A stretch of 64,000 nt of DNA, taken from Elgaria multicarinata webbii. Taxonomy: Eukaryota; Chordata; Lepidosauria; Squamata; Anguidae. How positions within the stretch are numbered: position 1 is the stretch's first letter; each line of letters begins with the position of its first letter. Below the pieces are notes generated by a model. That model had not been told where the DNA came from. It ran no database searches and saw only the letters and a program-made list of their open reading frames with translations. Shown one piece after another: positions 11,151 to 23,458 of the stretch. Made by a program: the position numbers and the translations under genes. Location of the stretch: NCBI RefSeq assembly GCF_023053635.1, contig NC_086171.1:11364006-11428005 (forward strand). Reading direction: 5' to 3'.

Positions 11151-12154
11151 TGACCAAGGCAGTTTCCATTTGAATGCCAGGCCTGCACCCCAATTGAAAT
11201 ACAATAGTAAACTAAATATAAACTGACAAGGTAAGCAAAGAAGGAATTTGAAAAGCAAAGTTGCATCTATTTTAAACCACTTGCTTAAATTTCTCAATGG
11301 CAGGATACCTACTATTAAGTGTTAGATGTTAAATGTGTAAAAAATACCAAAGGAGAATGCAGATACCACAAAGAATTCATTTAGCTTCTCTGGATCAGTT
11401 TTCACTGGAGGTGATGGAGAGACCAATTTCTGATCAATTTTTTTTGGTGTCAGGCAATGGTCCTTAGAAATACTTTAATTTATCTACTGTCAGCAGGACA
11501 GACCTTAGTAGAGTTGTTGCACTATGTAACTTGGCCACACTTTCAGGATCCTGTGGTGTGGATGCTACCAGAAACTGTCTGCATTCCTATGGCCATAACA
11601 TCTAGGGGTAGTTGCTATATATGTCAGTGTCATCATTGCTCTTGGGTGTCCTTACTTCCATCAGCACTATTCAGTGATGTGAAATGTGGGTGAGTGGGTA
11701 AGAATGTCCTTGAGAACAGATTTCTGCTGGGGGATAGAAGGGGAACCTTGGTGGTTGGCTTGAGCCCTTGCCTTGGCAGTTGCCTTACACAGTGATACAG
11801 GGCAGAACATTTTCCAGTGCTTTATTTTTCCATGGAAATGTTTCAATTTAATAAATTCATTTGTTAAAATGAATGTATGCGAATTACAAACACAATATTG
11901 GACAGATTTGGCAGAGAACTTCACCTAATGAATGGTATAGAAATGTAATAAATAAAAAAATCAGAGTGAAATGGAACTAATAAATAGTGATAGTGAAACT
12001 AAAGGTACCCCAACAACCATAGTTGAAGAGAATTGAACTCTGTTGAAATAAGTGAATGGTTGTCAGTATATCATGCACAGTTGCTAAAATTAATTAGTGT
12101 GTCAACAGTTTTGAGTACCTTTGTTTTTTCTTAAACAGTGTAAGGGAAGTACAT

Positions 12155-12345
12155 GCTATTAGGCAGTATACAATGCTGCAGCGCCGCTTATGCCATTGAT
12201 ATAGTGCTAGAGTAAGAAACCACAGGTGCAGCAGGTTTTTCTGGAAAACCTATCATGCCAGTATATGCATTGCACTAGAGGTCGCTTATTCTAGGGCTGT
12301 GTCAGTGGTGTAAGTGGAACAACCGTGTTGGATACTGCCCAGTGT
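12155..12345. mobile_element. Old foldback element
   Basis: The left arm (GGCAGTATACAATGCTGC, GCTTATGCCATTGATATAG) pairs imperfectly with the inverse of the right arm (CAGTGGTGTAAGTGGAACAA, GGATACTGCC). The two arms meet near AGGTTTTTCTGGAAAACCT. Non-coding and highly diverged. Confidence 0.5.
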
Positions 12346-13298
12346 CTTTAAATTTTTTACAAGTATTCCAATTAAAAAAAGTCTATGTAATATAAAATTT
12401 AAATCACATTAAGTGTCCTTTAATTTCACTTCTCAAATATTTCAGGTCAAATACTTGTGTTATACTGGGACAAAAATCTAATGTGCTTTTTTTTTAGCTT
12501 TGTTGTTTACTAAATACAAGTAAAATAAACATACTAAAATAGATCCCTTTTAGGGCAAGGGTGGGCAACTTTCCAATTCAAAATTTTGGACACCATAGAA
12601 TGCATTGTCAATGAAGGTCAATTTTGTACAAATCGGTTGAGATATTTCAAATATTAAACAATGGGAGGGTGCTAATAGAAGCAGTCTAGGTTATGTAACT
12701 CAAATATTAGGTTATATTTTCTTAATATATTAACTGTAACACAGTCACTCCCCATACATTTAATAAAGTAATCTCTTACCTGCGATAACTATGACATAAT
12801 ATTAGTCTTTAAGGTACCACATTGCCTTCTGATGTGTTTACATACAGCATGGAGTCACCCCATGCCAGAAGTATTTTTCTTTTAGCAAAGCTTAAGTGAG
12901 AAGGTAAGCTAAAGTGCAGACTTAACCTGGAAAGGTGTGTAGCTCATATACAACTATCATTATGTACACTATCAAGAAAATTGTATGGAAAGTAAGATTT
13001 TTTTAAACATGGTGTTATCTAAAAAGGTGGTAGGGTGGGAGAGGAGTGAATGAGAGAAAATCTTACATGAATACTTTTTCCTGAATTTGCCATAGACTGG
13101 TTGTAGCAGACATGCAAATTCCCTCTATTCACAGAATACTGGCACTGCTCCAGTTTACCTTTACTCTTGGAGTTTTTCCTGCTTGAGATTGATCCTGACA
13201 GGGGGTATTTTCTTATTAACAGACCTTTTGTGTTAGTTGCCACATTGAAAACACGTGGATACCTAAATCATTAACAACCATATTCATGTTGCCTATAA

Positions 13299-13484
<186 letters not shown>

Positions 13485-13589
13485 TAATTGCTACTTAACT
13501 GCTCTCTCGGTTCATTTGGTATGTGCAATATATAGCCAGTGCTGGTATCTAAATACACTGGGGGTGCAGCAATATAAACAAGGCGGTAC

Positions 13590-13900
13590 TTGTGCTCTTC
13601 TGCAGCAAATCTAGAGCATTTGGTCCATTCAACTCATAATGGACCAATCCTATGGAATTCCTTGCCTCTGGAAGTCAGCCAGACGCCAACTTTGTATTCC
13701 TTCTGGTGCCTCCTGAAAATGTAATTGTTCCAAGAAGCCTTACTTTAATGACCAGCCACGGTTTTATTTGCACTTTGTTTCTTTTAAAAATGTGCTTTTA
13801 ATGTTCTTTTGTTCTGTTTTTATTCTTTTATTCTATTTGTCCACTGCTCTGAAATTCTTGAATGGGGAGCAGTTTATAAATATTGTAAATACATAAAGCA
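13590..13900 (+). mobile_element. L2-type LINE 3' fragment
   Basis: Weak coding remains read ...ILWNSLPLEVSQTP..., the conserved LWNSLP block near the end of ORF2. They are followed by a T-rich 3'UTR and the CACTGCTCTGAAATTCTTGA / GGGGAGCAGTTTATAAATAT tail. Confidence 0.6.
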
Positions 13901-14139
13901 CTGACGTACTAGAAAACACAAAATACTATCTGCATAATCCCCATTTCCAGATAATTAATTAAAGAACAAAATTTAAATAGTCCTACAAATAGGCTAGACA
14001 TCTCATAACAAATATATACCAAGATTGAACAATTCACAAATATCTAAAGCTAGATGTTATCCCAGCCTTGAAATCTAAACATGACCCCATTCTGATGGTC
14101 TCTAGACACCTTAAGCAGCAAGATCAAACTTTGTAATTG

Positions 14140-14500
14140 GAGTCGGTCAGGGCTCTGCCCTCTCAAGCCAGGTAGAGGCGCAAGGACAAGGTCCCACAGG
14201 GCTTACACATAGATGGTCTTTGTGAAGCTGCCCTTGAAAACCATTCAGAAACTTCAGCTAGAACCATGTGACTCCTTTTTGTACCAGCTGCACTGGCTGC
14301 CGGTTCATTTCCAAATGCAATTCAAGGTGCTGGTTATTACCTTTAGAGTCCTAAACTACTTGGGTCCTGGCTACATGAAAGACTGCCTCGTCTCATGTGA
14401 ACTTGCCCTTCCATTAAGGTCAGTTTTTGACCCCTCTTGCTGTTGCCTTCAGTGGCATAGTTGGAGGCAATGGACAAGAGGGCTTTTTGGTGGCAGTGCC
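14140..14500 (+). mobile_element. L2-type LINE ORF2 C-terminal fragment
   Basis: A + strand frame reads LYQLHWLPVHFQMQFKVLVI followed by TFRVLNYLGPGYMKDCL. This is the LHWLPV..RI.FKVL....LNGLGP.Y.KD block typical of the C-terminus of L2-clade ORF2. It is a partial, decayed copy. Confidence 0.75.
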
Positions 14501-15132
14501 TTGTATTTTAATTTGCTGATATTAATTTGCTGTTGCACCCCCATCCTAAATGCATTTTTTTTGTCTTTGGTACAGTTTCTTACCACGTAACTAGAATAAA
14601 CAAAATAGTACCTGATTTATAAAATGCTCGGTGTACCTAAAGTTCCAGATGATTAGCAGTATTGGTCTCGAAGAAGAAAAAATAATGATCTACGCACAGT
14701 TCTTCCATATGGGTTACTGGAGCAGATGCCTTCCTTGGAATTGCATGGAACAGATTTGAAGAAAGTTGTGGGGATGAAGTTGGGATTTAGGATTTCAACT
14801 CTATTTCTGCTGTTAGTGAACTATGGCTTTAACTCTCTCATTTCATTCTCAACAGTAGGGTTTTATCTGTCAGACAAACTGCAGCTGCTGGAGTTGTTCC
14901 TCTCCTGAATGGCCTAGCAAGGCCTCAGAAATTATACAGTAGACCTGACCCCTTATTTTATTTTGATTTAATTTGTCTTTAGCAAACTGTCATTTTAACA
15001 CGCACACCCTTATTTAAAAAAAAGTTGGAACATTCAGGCTTCCTTACTGATGCATTGGCCTGACTGCTGCAGCATCCGGCTATTGCTTGCTTGACATGTT
15101 GACTTGATAGTGGCTGGGAGTGTTGGAGGCTT

Positions 15133-15279
15133 GAGAGTAGTACTGCAGTAATGATAATAGTACTGAGAGTAGTACTGCAGTAATGATAATAGTACTGAGA
15201 GTAGTACTGCAGTAATGAGAATAGTACTGAGAGTAGTACTGCAGTAATGAGAATAGTACTGAGAGTAGTACTGCAGTAA
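15133..15279. repeat. Minisatellite, 32-bp unit, about 4.6 copies
   Basis: The unit begins GAGAGTAGTACTGCAGTAAT and starts at 15133, 15165, 15197, 15229 and 15261. Units 1-2 have GATAATAG and units 3-4 have GAGAATAG at the same place, so copies expanded in pairs. Because 32 is not a multiple of 3 and no stop occurs in two - strand frames, it creates long but meaningless open frames there. Confidence 0.9.
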
Positions 15280-15450
15280 ACAGACTTGCTAGATGCATAC
15301 TTTCCCCTTACGTAAGAGTGCCTAAAATCAATCAATTGCCTACTTTGGATGAAATGGTTCACTTTCCACTATCAGCTGCAGGTATATTTGTGTTAGAACT
15401 GCTGCAGTACTACTGCAAAACACTATGAAATGAGTACCAATTCAGGGTTT

Positions 15451-15640
15451 GGGGAAGGAACATAGCTCTGTGGTAGAGCGCATGCTTTGCATGCAGAAGG
15501 TTGCAAGTTCTGATAGGTAGCAGTTGATGGGGAAAGATTTCTGCCAGAGATCGTAGATAGCTGCTACCAGCCAGAATAAATACTGGGCCAGATGAGCAAA
15601 CAGTTTGACCTCATGTAGGGCAAGTTACCATGTGGCCTAA
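15451..15640 (+). mobile_element. tRNA-derived SINE copy
   Basis: The tRNA-like head reads CTCTGTGGTAGAGCGCATGC, then TTTGCATGCAGAAGGTTGCA. The body runs through AGATTTCTGCCAGAGATCGT to the GGGCCAGATGAGCAAACAGT block. Three more copies of this family lie at 22021, 49266 and 53876. The head is too diverged from a functional tRNA, and the conserved body shows it is a SINE. Confidence 0.75.
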
Positions 15641-15999
15641 GAATTCTCATTTTAAAAATACTGGAAATTAACCCTTCTTAGGCCTTGGCAGTTGCCGATA
15701 ACTTGCCCTCTCCCTCCTCAAATTCTTAGTGAATTCCTGCCTGCTGTGTGTGAGTTTACTATTTTTAGATCAGGTTTTTGGATTTTCAGCACTCTAGCAG
15801 GTGATTAATAAACTGATTTTGCTCTGCTTCATCTTAACCTGAGTTGAAGGTAAGACTTTATTTCTCTGTAGAAGCCCGCCCATTCTTCAGAATGCTCATA
15901 TTTGGTCCTGTAGGACTTGAGAACTTGAACCTTCCTATTATCTAATTAACAGCTGCCCAACTTGCCCAGGTGTTAAATGAAAATTGACAGAATACCATT

Positions 16000-16640
16000 T
16001 TCATTGACGAGAATGAATTCTTCAAGTTACTATTTGATAGCCCTTTTAGCAAGATAGATATTAAGCTTCTAATCTATTATTTCACCATGGTTATGGAAGT
16101 CACTTTAGCTCTATAGCATTAAAATGGCTCAATGGAGACCAAATTAACCCTGATTTCCAGAGTGCCATAAATTTTAATCTCCTGTTTTAATGGACAAAGT
16201 GGGCACATGAGGATTGCAAAGATGAAGCAACTTAAAATAGACTGCTTTCAAAATAGTTGAAGGTTATTTTGTTTTATACTTCGCCAGAGATGACACCACC
16301 TATTCAGCACCTTTTGTTCAGCAGCATCTTGTTTTGAAAACAAATAAAGAGCTATATATCAGAGAGGGCAAACTTTATGACTCAGAAACAATTTGCAGTA
16401 CAGTCTTATCTAAAGCCTGGAAGGTTTTAATTTAATTAGTAACATTTTTGCCTCTGGAGCCATTTGTAAGAAAAAGAGCATTTAAATTTAAAAAAAAACA
16501 GATTAAAACAGCAGCAGAGAAGAACAACAGTAGCTCAGTAGGCCAAATGCCTGAATAAATAAAAAGAGGTTTTGCCTATGCTGCTGACTGGATCACTTTA
16601 TCTGCCAAAATAAATGTCTAACACTTGGAAGCCTATCTGA
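16000..16640. promoter_or_regulatory. Candidate conserved non-coding element
   Basis: These 640 bp are free of recognisable repeats. The texture is high-complexity and AT-rich, with intact-looking binding-site words (GATTTCCAGAGTGCCATAAA, ATGACTCAGAAAC with an AP-1-like core). The call is based on texture only. Confidence 0.25.
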
Positions 16641-16857
16641 CAAATAGCCTTGCAAATAAGCCCATGAAAATTGTAGTAGTCTATCTGACATCACATACCC
16701 GTTTTAATAACTTCTAGAACATAAATGGCTTGAGGAGGTGGGGAGAGGAACCAATTCCCTTTAAACTGATACACACTTTCCAGATGTCTCCTAGAGACAA
16801 GTCCCAGCACCCCACAGGTGAGTGGCTGAAGCAGCTCCTAAGGATACGGGCTGGCCA

Positions 16858-17000
16858 CTTGATTGTATGTAGCCTATTTATACACTGCTTTCCTTCTGTC
16901 ATGGAACTCAAGGTAGTGCACATGGGGTTCTCTGGCGGTCTCTGATTCAGGCACTGATCAGACCCAAATGTGCTTAGGTTCAGCAATGTGGCTGCAACTT
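16858..17000 (-). mobile_element. 5S-rRNA-like SINE fragment
   Basis: The block CTGGCGGTCTCTGATTCAGG, then CACTGATCAGACCCAAATGT and GCTTAGGTTCAGCAA, aligns by eye with the antisense of vertebrate 5S rRNA (CAGGCGGTCTCCCATCCA..., GCTTAGCTTC). This suggests a SINE3-class (5S-derived) head on the - strand. A sister copy is at 35580-35715. Confidence 0.5.
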
Positions 17001-17904
17001 GTGCTCAGAACATCCTGGGACATTCCTTGTTTAACAATACTAGAGATGTGAAATGTCTGGAAATTTTGAAGCCATGGGGAAAACCAGTTTTTAAAGTCCT
17101 TTCTGTAAAATTTCCAACATAGTTATTTCTTTTATTCTTTTTTAAAATTATTGTTCTAATGAATCTTTTACTGATAGACATGCTCAGTTTCTCAACATGT
17201 CACTAGAGTCACCATATCATAGGTGAAGAAAATGTGCATTCTCAACAGTTTGGGTTTTGTTCTGTAGAGTCATGTGTTTCTGGGCTTGTTCTCATTAGAT
17301 GCTATAGCAGTCAGTTAACATGGTTTTAAAATCCACGTGTGAGAGAAATATTGTAGATTATATTGCCACTGCCGACACATGCTATGTGCCCTTTTAAAAA
17401 GCACTCACTGCCATAGTTTTTAATAAAAGCTCCCAATTAGACCTCACTGGTAGGGAATGCTGCTTCAGTTATAAAACCATTAACCAGTGTTGTCAACATA
17501 ATCCCTCTATCCCTAGTAGAAACTCAGTAGCCTGTTTCCTATGGTGTAGGCATATAAGTGACACCATCAAAATGAACAAAAATTAAGATGAGAATTATTT
17601 ACAAAAGGGAATAAAGTCACTCTTCAAATAATATGTTAGGTAACTTAAAGGTTATTCAACTAAATGTGATTGTTTTTTATTCCTAATAGGTAAGAAAAAC
17701 TTCCCAACTAAATACGGTCACCATAGCTTTTCCTTCAGAGCAGATTTTCCTAAACGTCAACCACACCTAATTCTTCACAGACTGGTGCTATACACCAGTC
17801 TTCCTCTACCTTTTCCTGCTTCTGGCTTCTAGAATGATTTAGATATTTCAGGGATTACTTGCTGAAGTTCTCTTTGGTCAGACATAAAATTGGAACCTAA
17901 AATG

Positions 17905-18200
17905 TATATTTATTTATTAATTAAATTTATATACTGCCCCATAGCCGATGCTCTCTGGGCGGTTTACAGAAGTTAAAAACAGTGAACATTAAAAGTATAC
18001 AAAATTTAAAACCATCAAAAATATAAAACAACAGTATAAAACTGCTGTTTTTATACTGTTCTTTTTATGTTTCTGATGGTTTTTTAAAATTTTGTATACT
18101 TTTTAAAGTTTACAATTTTTAACTGTTGTAAACCGCCCAGAGAGCTTCGGCTATGGGGCGGTATATAAATGTAATAAATAAATAAATAAATAAATAAAAC
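17905..18200. repeat. Head-to-head L2-type LINE tails (inverted repeat)
   Basis: The left half (17908-18050) is a - strand tail and the right half (18050-18200) a + strand tail of the same LINE family. GCCCCATAGCCGATGCTCTC pairs with the inverse of GAGAGCTTCGGCTATGGGGC. Each half has its AATA-repeat end on the outside. The whole can fold into a hairpin with arms of about 130 bp. Confidence 0.8.
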
Positions 18201-18367
18201 AGTATCCATTTAAGCAACAACATAGATATATAGATATAACCTGGTTTGCTTGTTTATTATATTAAATGTAATAGTATAGTTTATTTAGAAAAATATAGAG
18301 ATTTTGCTTTTGTACATAGTTTACTTTTAAATGTTTTTAATTTGCATGATAATTTTATGAGCATATA

Positions 18368-18368
<1 letters not shown>

Positions 18369-18408
<40 letters not shown>
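18369..18408. repeat. (AT)n microsatellite
   Basis: An uninterrupted AT dinucleotide run of about 20 units. Confidence 0.95.
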
Positions 18409-18410
<2 letters not shown>

Positions 18411-18734
18411 CATTTTATATTCCAAAAATGACAAAGCAACTTTAGATCTATAAAGAGTGCTAAAAAAGGTATTGCATATTTCTCATTTTTTCTTAATATT
18501 TCTGGACCCCTGTCCCCCAAAAAAGAACAAGAAAAAAAATAGCCAAGTTTATTTTATTTTCCCATGGTTTCAACATTTCTGGAAATTTTACATCTCTGTT
18601 ACTATGGAGGAAGAATAAAGACTTAAGAGTTTAATATAATGCTGAGAACTTTTCTGGCTTACACAGTACTTTTATCCCTTAAGATTATGTTTTAAAGATT
18701 ATTTGCTATTTTCTTTCTATGACTGAAGTCATAA

Positions 18735-19225
18735 GATCAAGGGACAAAAGCATCTCCCCTGTGAGGGAAGGTTACAACAGCTGGAATTGTTTAGCTTGGA
18801 AAAACGAGGCTAAGGGGAGACATGACAGAGCTGAACAAAATTAAGCATGGTGTGGAGAATGTGGAGAGGGAGACATTTTACTCCCTCTCTCAAAATACTA
18901 AAACCTGGGGTCATCCTGTGAAGTTGATTGGTGGGAGATCCAGGACAAATAAAAGGAAGTACTTCTTCACACAGTTCATAGATAAACTATGGAATTCACT
19001 ACCACAAGATGTAGTGATGGCCACCAATCTGGATGGCTTTAAAAGGGGATTAGATAAATTTCTGGAGGAGAAGACTATCAATGGGTACTAGTCTTGATAG
19101 CTGTTTGCTACCTCCAGTATCAGGCAGTAAGGCTATGTACACCAATTGCTGTGGAACATGGGTGGGAGCAAAATTTAACAAGCAATTAGGCTTGCTTAGT
19201 ACTCAGATGCTTTAATATGAAGCAG
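18735..19225 (+). mobile_element. CR1-clade LINE, 3' end of ORF2
   Basis: A + strand frame reads DMTELNKIKHGVENVERETF, then SLSQNTKTWGHPVKLIGG, RSRTNKRKYFFTQFIDKLWN and SLPQDVVMATNLDGFKRGLD, to the natural end EEKTINGY at 19091. The noncoding 3' part continues to about 19225. The frame is open over 89 codons, so this copy is younger than the L2 pieces. The same family is at 52205-52870 on the - strand. Confidence 0.8.
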
Positions 19226-19709
19226 AATAGACGACAGCAGCAGAAGACAACTGCTACCTAGCTCAGAAACTATGTTGGCTAAGTAGAATTAATTTTTGGA
19301 TTCTTGCTACTCTGGCACTTTCAGTTTAGGCAAGAATATTTGATCCTCTTGAAAGTGATGCAATGTTAGCTGTGCACTTACTTCCAACCACTGATAGTGA
19401 GTATTCAGATTCCCCAGATGTTTTCCGAGTAAAGGATGATAAAAGTTTCCAAATAGTAAGTGATACTTGGAAGTCTGTCAGCAAGTAGCTTTTAATGTGG
19501 GCCATATTATGAACTGAACAAAGATTGAAAACAGTAGTTTTTCCTACTAACTCTGTGCATATCAAATCACAGACTATTCTCTCCATTGTGAACAGCAACA
19601 GGTTTGGAAGCATGTTTAGTCACTCTCCAAGACCCAGTAAAAAGACATTCTCTCTTCTCCCTGCTGCCTCCCCACACCCTTGGGGCCAGTATAGATAAGA
19701 GTAGAAGCT

Positions 19710-21362
19710 TTGTCATAGTATTTCTTTGTGGTGTGGTCTTTGTGCATCACACATATGGACTCCACAGCCTCAATTTGATGACATTTTATATCTGGGGAAA
19801 TTTTTTGGCAGGAACCCCTCCCATGTTCTCCCAGTGCACATGTCCCAAACGGGTCCCCACTTGCTCCTTTAGTTCTTCTTTGACTGCCATTGGGCACACC
19901 TCATTGGGAACACTGTTTCTAGAATTTCTCTGTCTCTGAAAAGTGGAGGTTTTTCTTTTTCTTTTTCTGTTTTTCCTCCTACCATTCTTTACCGTTATTT
20001 GTTTGCTTGTGTCTTTCATTTGGCAATCACTTCGTGATCGCGCAATTACCCTCAGGGTGTATGGCCTCAAAAGGCTTTTTCTGTAAATGTGTGAGTGTGG
20101 CAGTAAATTTCCTCACACAGACCAACACTCGCTTTGTCTACTGTGCTTAGGAGAAGGTCACGTAGTAGAGACCTATTCACATTGCCAGTCTTTCACGAAA
20201 CAGGCTTGGCGGAACTGTGCAGAGAGGTGCCAAGCAGAACTTTGGAAGAGAGCTTTGGAGGCAGTAGGAATGCCCAAATCGAATACGTCTCAAAGTCAGC
20301 AACCCAACCCATCTTCTGCGCTTTCGACAGCCCAACGAGAAACTCAGCCAGAGCTGTAGTATTTTTATCTCTTTCGTCCCTTCCTACTCCTAACGAGAGT
20401 GATCACAAAGATAGTGGCAAACAACACAGATTGTATCTTAATCACGCCATGTTGACCTCGACAAGCTTGGTTTGCCCCTCTCCTTTGCAGGGCGGGCACT
20501 CAGTATCACAGGCTCCTCTTCGTCCCAAGCCCCTTGTCTTGGCACCAGGGATCCATTCAACATCCTGATCTCTTCATCTTCAGATTGACAGCATAGAGAT
20601 TGCAGCAGAAGTAGAGGCAGTGTTAGGAGCTGTGCGAAAGCCAGTCATGAGATGCTCTTACACCCACTAATGGGCAGCCTTTGTGGCATTATTAAGGGCA
20701 GATGGAGTGGATCCTTTGTAATGTCCTCTCACACTCACTCGTAAATTTCTGCGTTCCTTGTTTGATAAAGGTTTGACGTTATCATTGATTAGAGTTCACT
20801 TGGCAATTTCTGATGGGCATAGGCTGTTGGATGTTTCTCAATTTTCTTGCAGCCTTTGGTTCATCTGTTTCTTAAAGGATTGAAGAACCTTGCACCTACA
20901 ATTCGATCACCTGTCCCTTCTTGGGTTTTTTTTTTAGTGGTGCATAATGCATTGATAGTGACGCCTTTCAAACCTATGGCTTCTGCGGACCTCAGGCTCC
21001 TGTCATTTGAAGCACAGAGACCACGAAGAAGAAAGACAAGTTGCTTATCTGTAACTGGTTCTTTGAGTGGTCATCTGTGCATTCACACAACCCCTCCCCT
21101 TCCCCTCTTTGGTATCATGTTCGAGTTCGACACTGATACCGTTTTTTCTTCTTTCAGTTCTGAGGCTTCAGTGTCAGCCTCAGGGAACTGAAGGAATAAA
21201 CGGGAAAACATAGGGGACATGAACATTGGGACGACAGTGGGAGGGGTTCCTGCCAAAATTTCTTTAGCTGTAGGTTGTTCCTGAATTGAGGCTCTGCAAA
21301 GCCCACGTGTGTGAATATACAGATAACTGCTCAAAGAATCACCATTACAACCTGTCTTTCTT
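19710..21362 (+). mobile_element. DIRS-like tyrosine-recombinase retrotransposon, fossil
   Basis: Inverted ends identify it. The left end at 19790-19850 (GGCAGGAACCCCTCCCATGT) matches the inverse of the right end at 21225-21260 (GGAGGGGTTCCTGCC). A third, internal complementary copy lies at about 21030-21085. This is the inverted terminal repeat plus internal complementary region layout of DIRS elements. A gag-like zinc-knuckle relic lies at about 20087-20270 (HSLCLLCLGEGHVVETYSHC). At 1.65 kb it is much shorter than whole DIRS elements; most of the interior, including the polymerase and recombinase, is missing. It is broken and old. Confidence 0.7.
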
Positions 21363-21380
21363 CACCTCATCTTCAATACT

Positions 21381-21419
21381 ATTTCAAGCAAATAGTGTTT
21401 CAAGCTATTTGCTTGAAAT
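21381..21419. repeat. Perfect 15-bp hairpin
   Basis: ATTTCAAGCAAATAG pairs perfectly with CTATTTGCTTGAAAT across a 9-base loop. It lies just outside the right end of the DIRS fossil. Confidence 0.85.
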
Positions 21420-22020
21420 TCACAATAGGTGAACATGAGCTCCTCTGGGAGTGGGGAGCCATAAAGAGACCATGACCTGTATCTTGGGTCATGTGCAAGA
21501 AAGAAGCTAAGTTGCAAATGAGCAAAGGTATCCTTAGCATCTGGGCTATGCTCATGTCCCAAGGGGAAGCCTCAAGGCCTGAATCGGCACCTTAAGCCTC
21601 CAGTTGCCCATTTTAAATCCTTGATACATGTGGTGTTTAGCTATCAGCTGGACGAGAAAGATTTCTTGTTTAAGGTGAGTATTCATAATTCGCACTATGA
21701 GAGTAATCTTGGATGCTGAAATCTTACCTAAAACAACAACAATTATATGGTACATATAATTAGTTTGCAGGGAAGGGAATTTGCATATAGCCCTGATACG
21801 TGAACTAAATTGTATGATATCTGCAATAACATCAGAAATCTTAAGATACCATGGCCTTGACTTTTTATTTTGGAAGGCAACTTTCTTCCAAGGTACACAG
21901 TTCATTTGTGTTTCTATCATGCATATACATATTCAAACAGCTAGCAAGAAATCTGTGTTGGGAATGGTTATATTATATGGTGTATGATGCTTTTCAGTCT
22001 GTGACCCGTAAAAGTGTGGA

Positions 22021-22212
22021 GGGACCCTAGCTTGGTGAATGAGCACATGCTTTGGATGTTCAGTCCCTAGCATCTCCATTTCAAAGGATCAGATAATAAG
22101 TGATGTGGAAGGATCCCACCTGAAACCCGAGAGAGCTGCTGCCCATCAGAGTAAACAGCACTGAACAAATACTCTGATCATATAAAAGGCAGCTTCATGT
22201 GTCACCTAAATC
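22021..22212 (+). mobile_element. tRNA-derived SINE copy
   Basis: It has the same family layout as 15451-15640: a degraded tRNA head, a middle block (AACCCGAGAGAGCTGCTGCC), and the 3' end AAAAGGCAGCTTCATGTGTC. Confidence 0.7.
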
Positions 22213-22729
22213 AGAGGTGGAAAAACATTATGTGCATGGGATCTGCGTTGTTGTTTTTAATTAAACCCTGAAATCCACCAACAGGTGCCTACTGCAAAAG
22301 ACATAATTTAGAATTAAACAATTTTGAGCCCAGGAATTTGTTTTGAGTATCAGAACTGAATGCTGTTCACAGTCCTTCCACACATAAATCACCTTCTGTT
22401 TACCCCAAGCGCTCTTAATTTCAGCAGCATAATTTTGGGTATGTTGCTGAGAAGGGGACCTTTTCCTTGCTGCTGTTGTTAAACAATTGGGACACATAAA
22501 TCCTTGCCAATCTATTACAAATCACCCAGAGATGTACCTTCTCCCCTCCCCCCCCCCCCCGGACTTAAGAATGACAACTACTACCTTTGAGAACCATGTG
22601 GAAATACAAATATGTTATACTAGGTGACCCAAGAGGATTCTTTCAACATTTTATTTTCTGATGGAATATCTATGCTTCACTACACACAAACTGGTTTAAT
22701 AATTATTCTTGGCAGGGAGCCATGGAAAT

Positions 22730-22870
22730 TGTACTTCTGTGAAGGGGATTGGTGATCTCTAATAGAATTCTCAACACCCTAATAAAACTACAGTTCCCAG
22801 GATTCCTTGGGGGGGGGGGTTGTAGGAAAACTCATGACAGTTTTTTGACAGGTCTGCACAATACATTTTA
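22730..22870. repeat. Interspersed repeat piece (unassigned)
   Basis: AAACTACAGTTCCCAGGATT followed by CCTTGGGGGG is a block I recognise as recurrent in reptile and bird genomes. No ends are visible. Confidence 0.4.
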
Positions 22871-23339
22871 CTTAAATTCCAGTTTAAACATAGGATTCTA
22901 GGAACTTATTTTCTGGCCAGTTTAGTACAAAACTTGCTTGGACTAGAAAGAAAAGTACAAATGGGAGTGCCTACTACTAAGCTGTTCTCCCTGACCCCAT
23001 CATAATCAGTGCAAGGTGTTTTCTTTGCCTCAGTTCAAATGTTACTTAGGAGCCTTTGCCTTGTAGAGTTGCAATACAGCAAACATCCCCTCTGCGACAC
23101 AGCCGTCTTAATATATTAGCTGCCCCTCCTCCCCCATGAATAGCTGATAACATGGCGTCCCTGTTAACATTATTTTCTCCCTCCCAAAAAAAGTGGGGAG
23201 GGGAAATCTCATGAATGGGGCTTCCAGGTGAATGAGGCATTTGAGTTAAAACTCTGGCTTATGTGTTAAGCCATCTGCATGCTCCCTGATGAATGTCCCA
23301 GCTACTGAATGAAGTTGTGCTTTGTCCCCCATTATGGTT

Positions 23340-23458
23340 GCTTAAATGCCGGGTGCCTTCCAGATGCTTTGGAATACTACTCCTATACTCCCTGACTATT
23401 AGAGACTGAGGCTTAATGAATTCTAGTCCAAAACATCTGGAGGGCACCAGGCTGCCTA
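23340..23458. repeat. Foldback repeat, CAGATGTTTTGGACT family
   Basis: The left arm GGTGCCTTCCAGATGCTTTG pairs with the inverse of the right arm CAAAACATCTGGAGGGCACC. It is the best-preserved member of this family in the window. Confidence 0.7.

Noticed and set aside
15133-15279. CRISPR-like array
   Set aside because: The repeats are directly adjacent 32-bp units with no spacers; it is a minisatellite in a vertebrate intron.
15451-15560. tRNA-like sequence with A and B boxes
   Set aside because: The head of a repeated SINE with three more copies in the window; no intact cloverleaf, so not a tRNA gene. The same applies to 9799, 22021, 49266 and 53876.
16930-16995. 5S rRNA gene
   Set aside because: Only a diverged antisense portion is present, with SINE-like flanks; not a functional 5S gene.
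18735-19091. Host gene encoding an 89-residue protein
   Set aside because: The sequence is the known C-terminal part of CR1-clade ORF2 and recurs on the other strand at 52205-52870.
20087-20568. Two overlapping frames with a Cys/His cluster, as a host zinc-finger gene
   Set aside because: They lie between the inverted ends of a DIRS fossil, and the CCHC relic is the element's own gag-like part.
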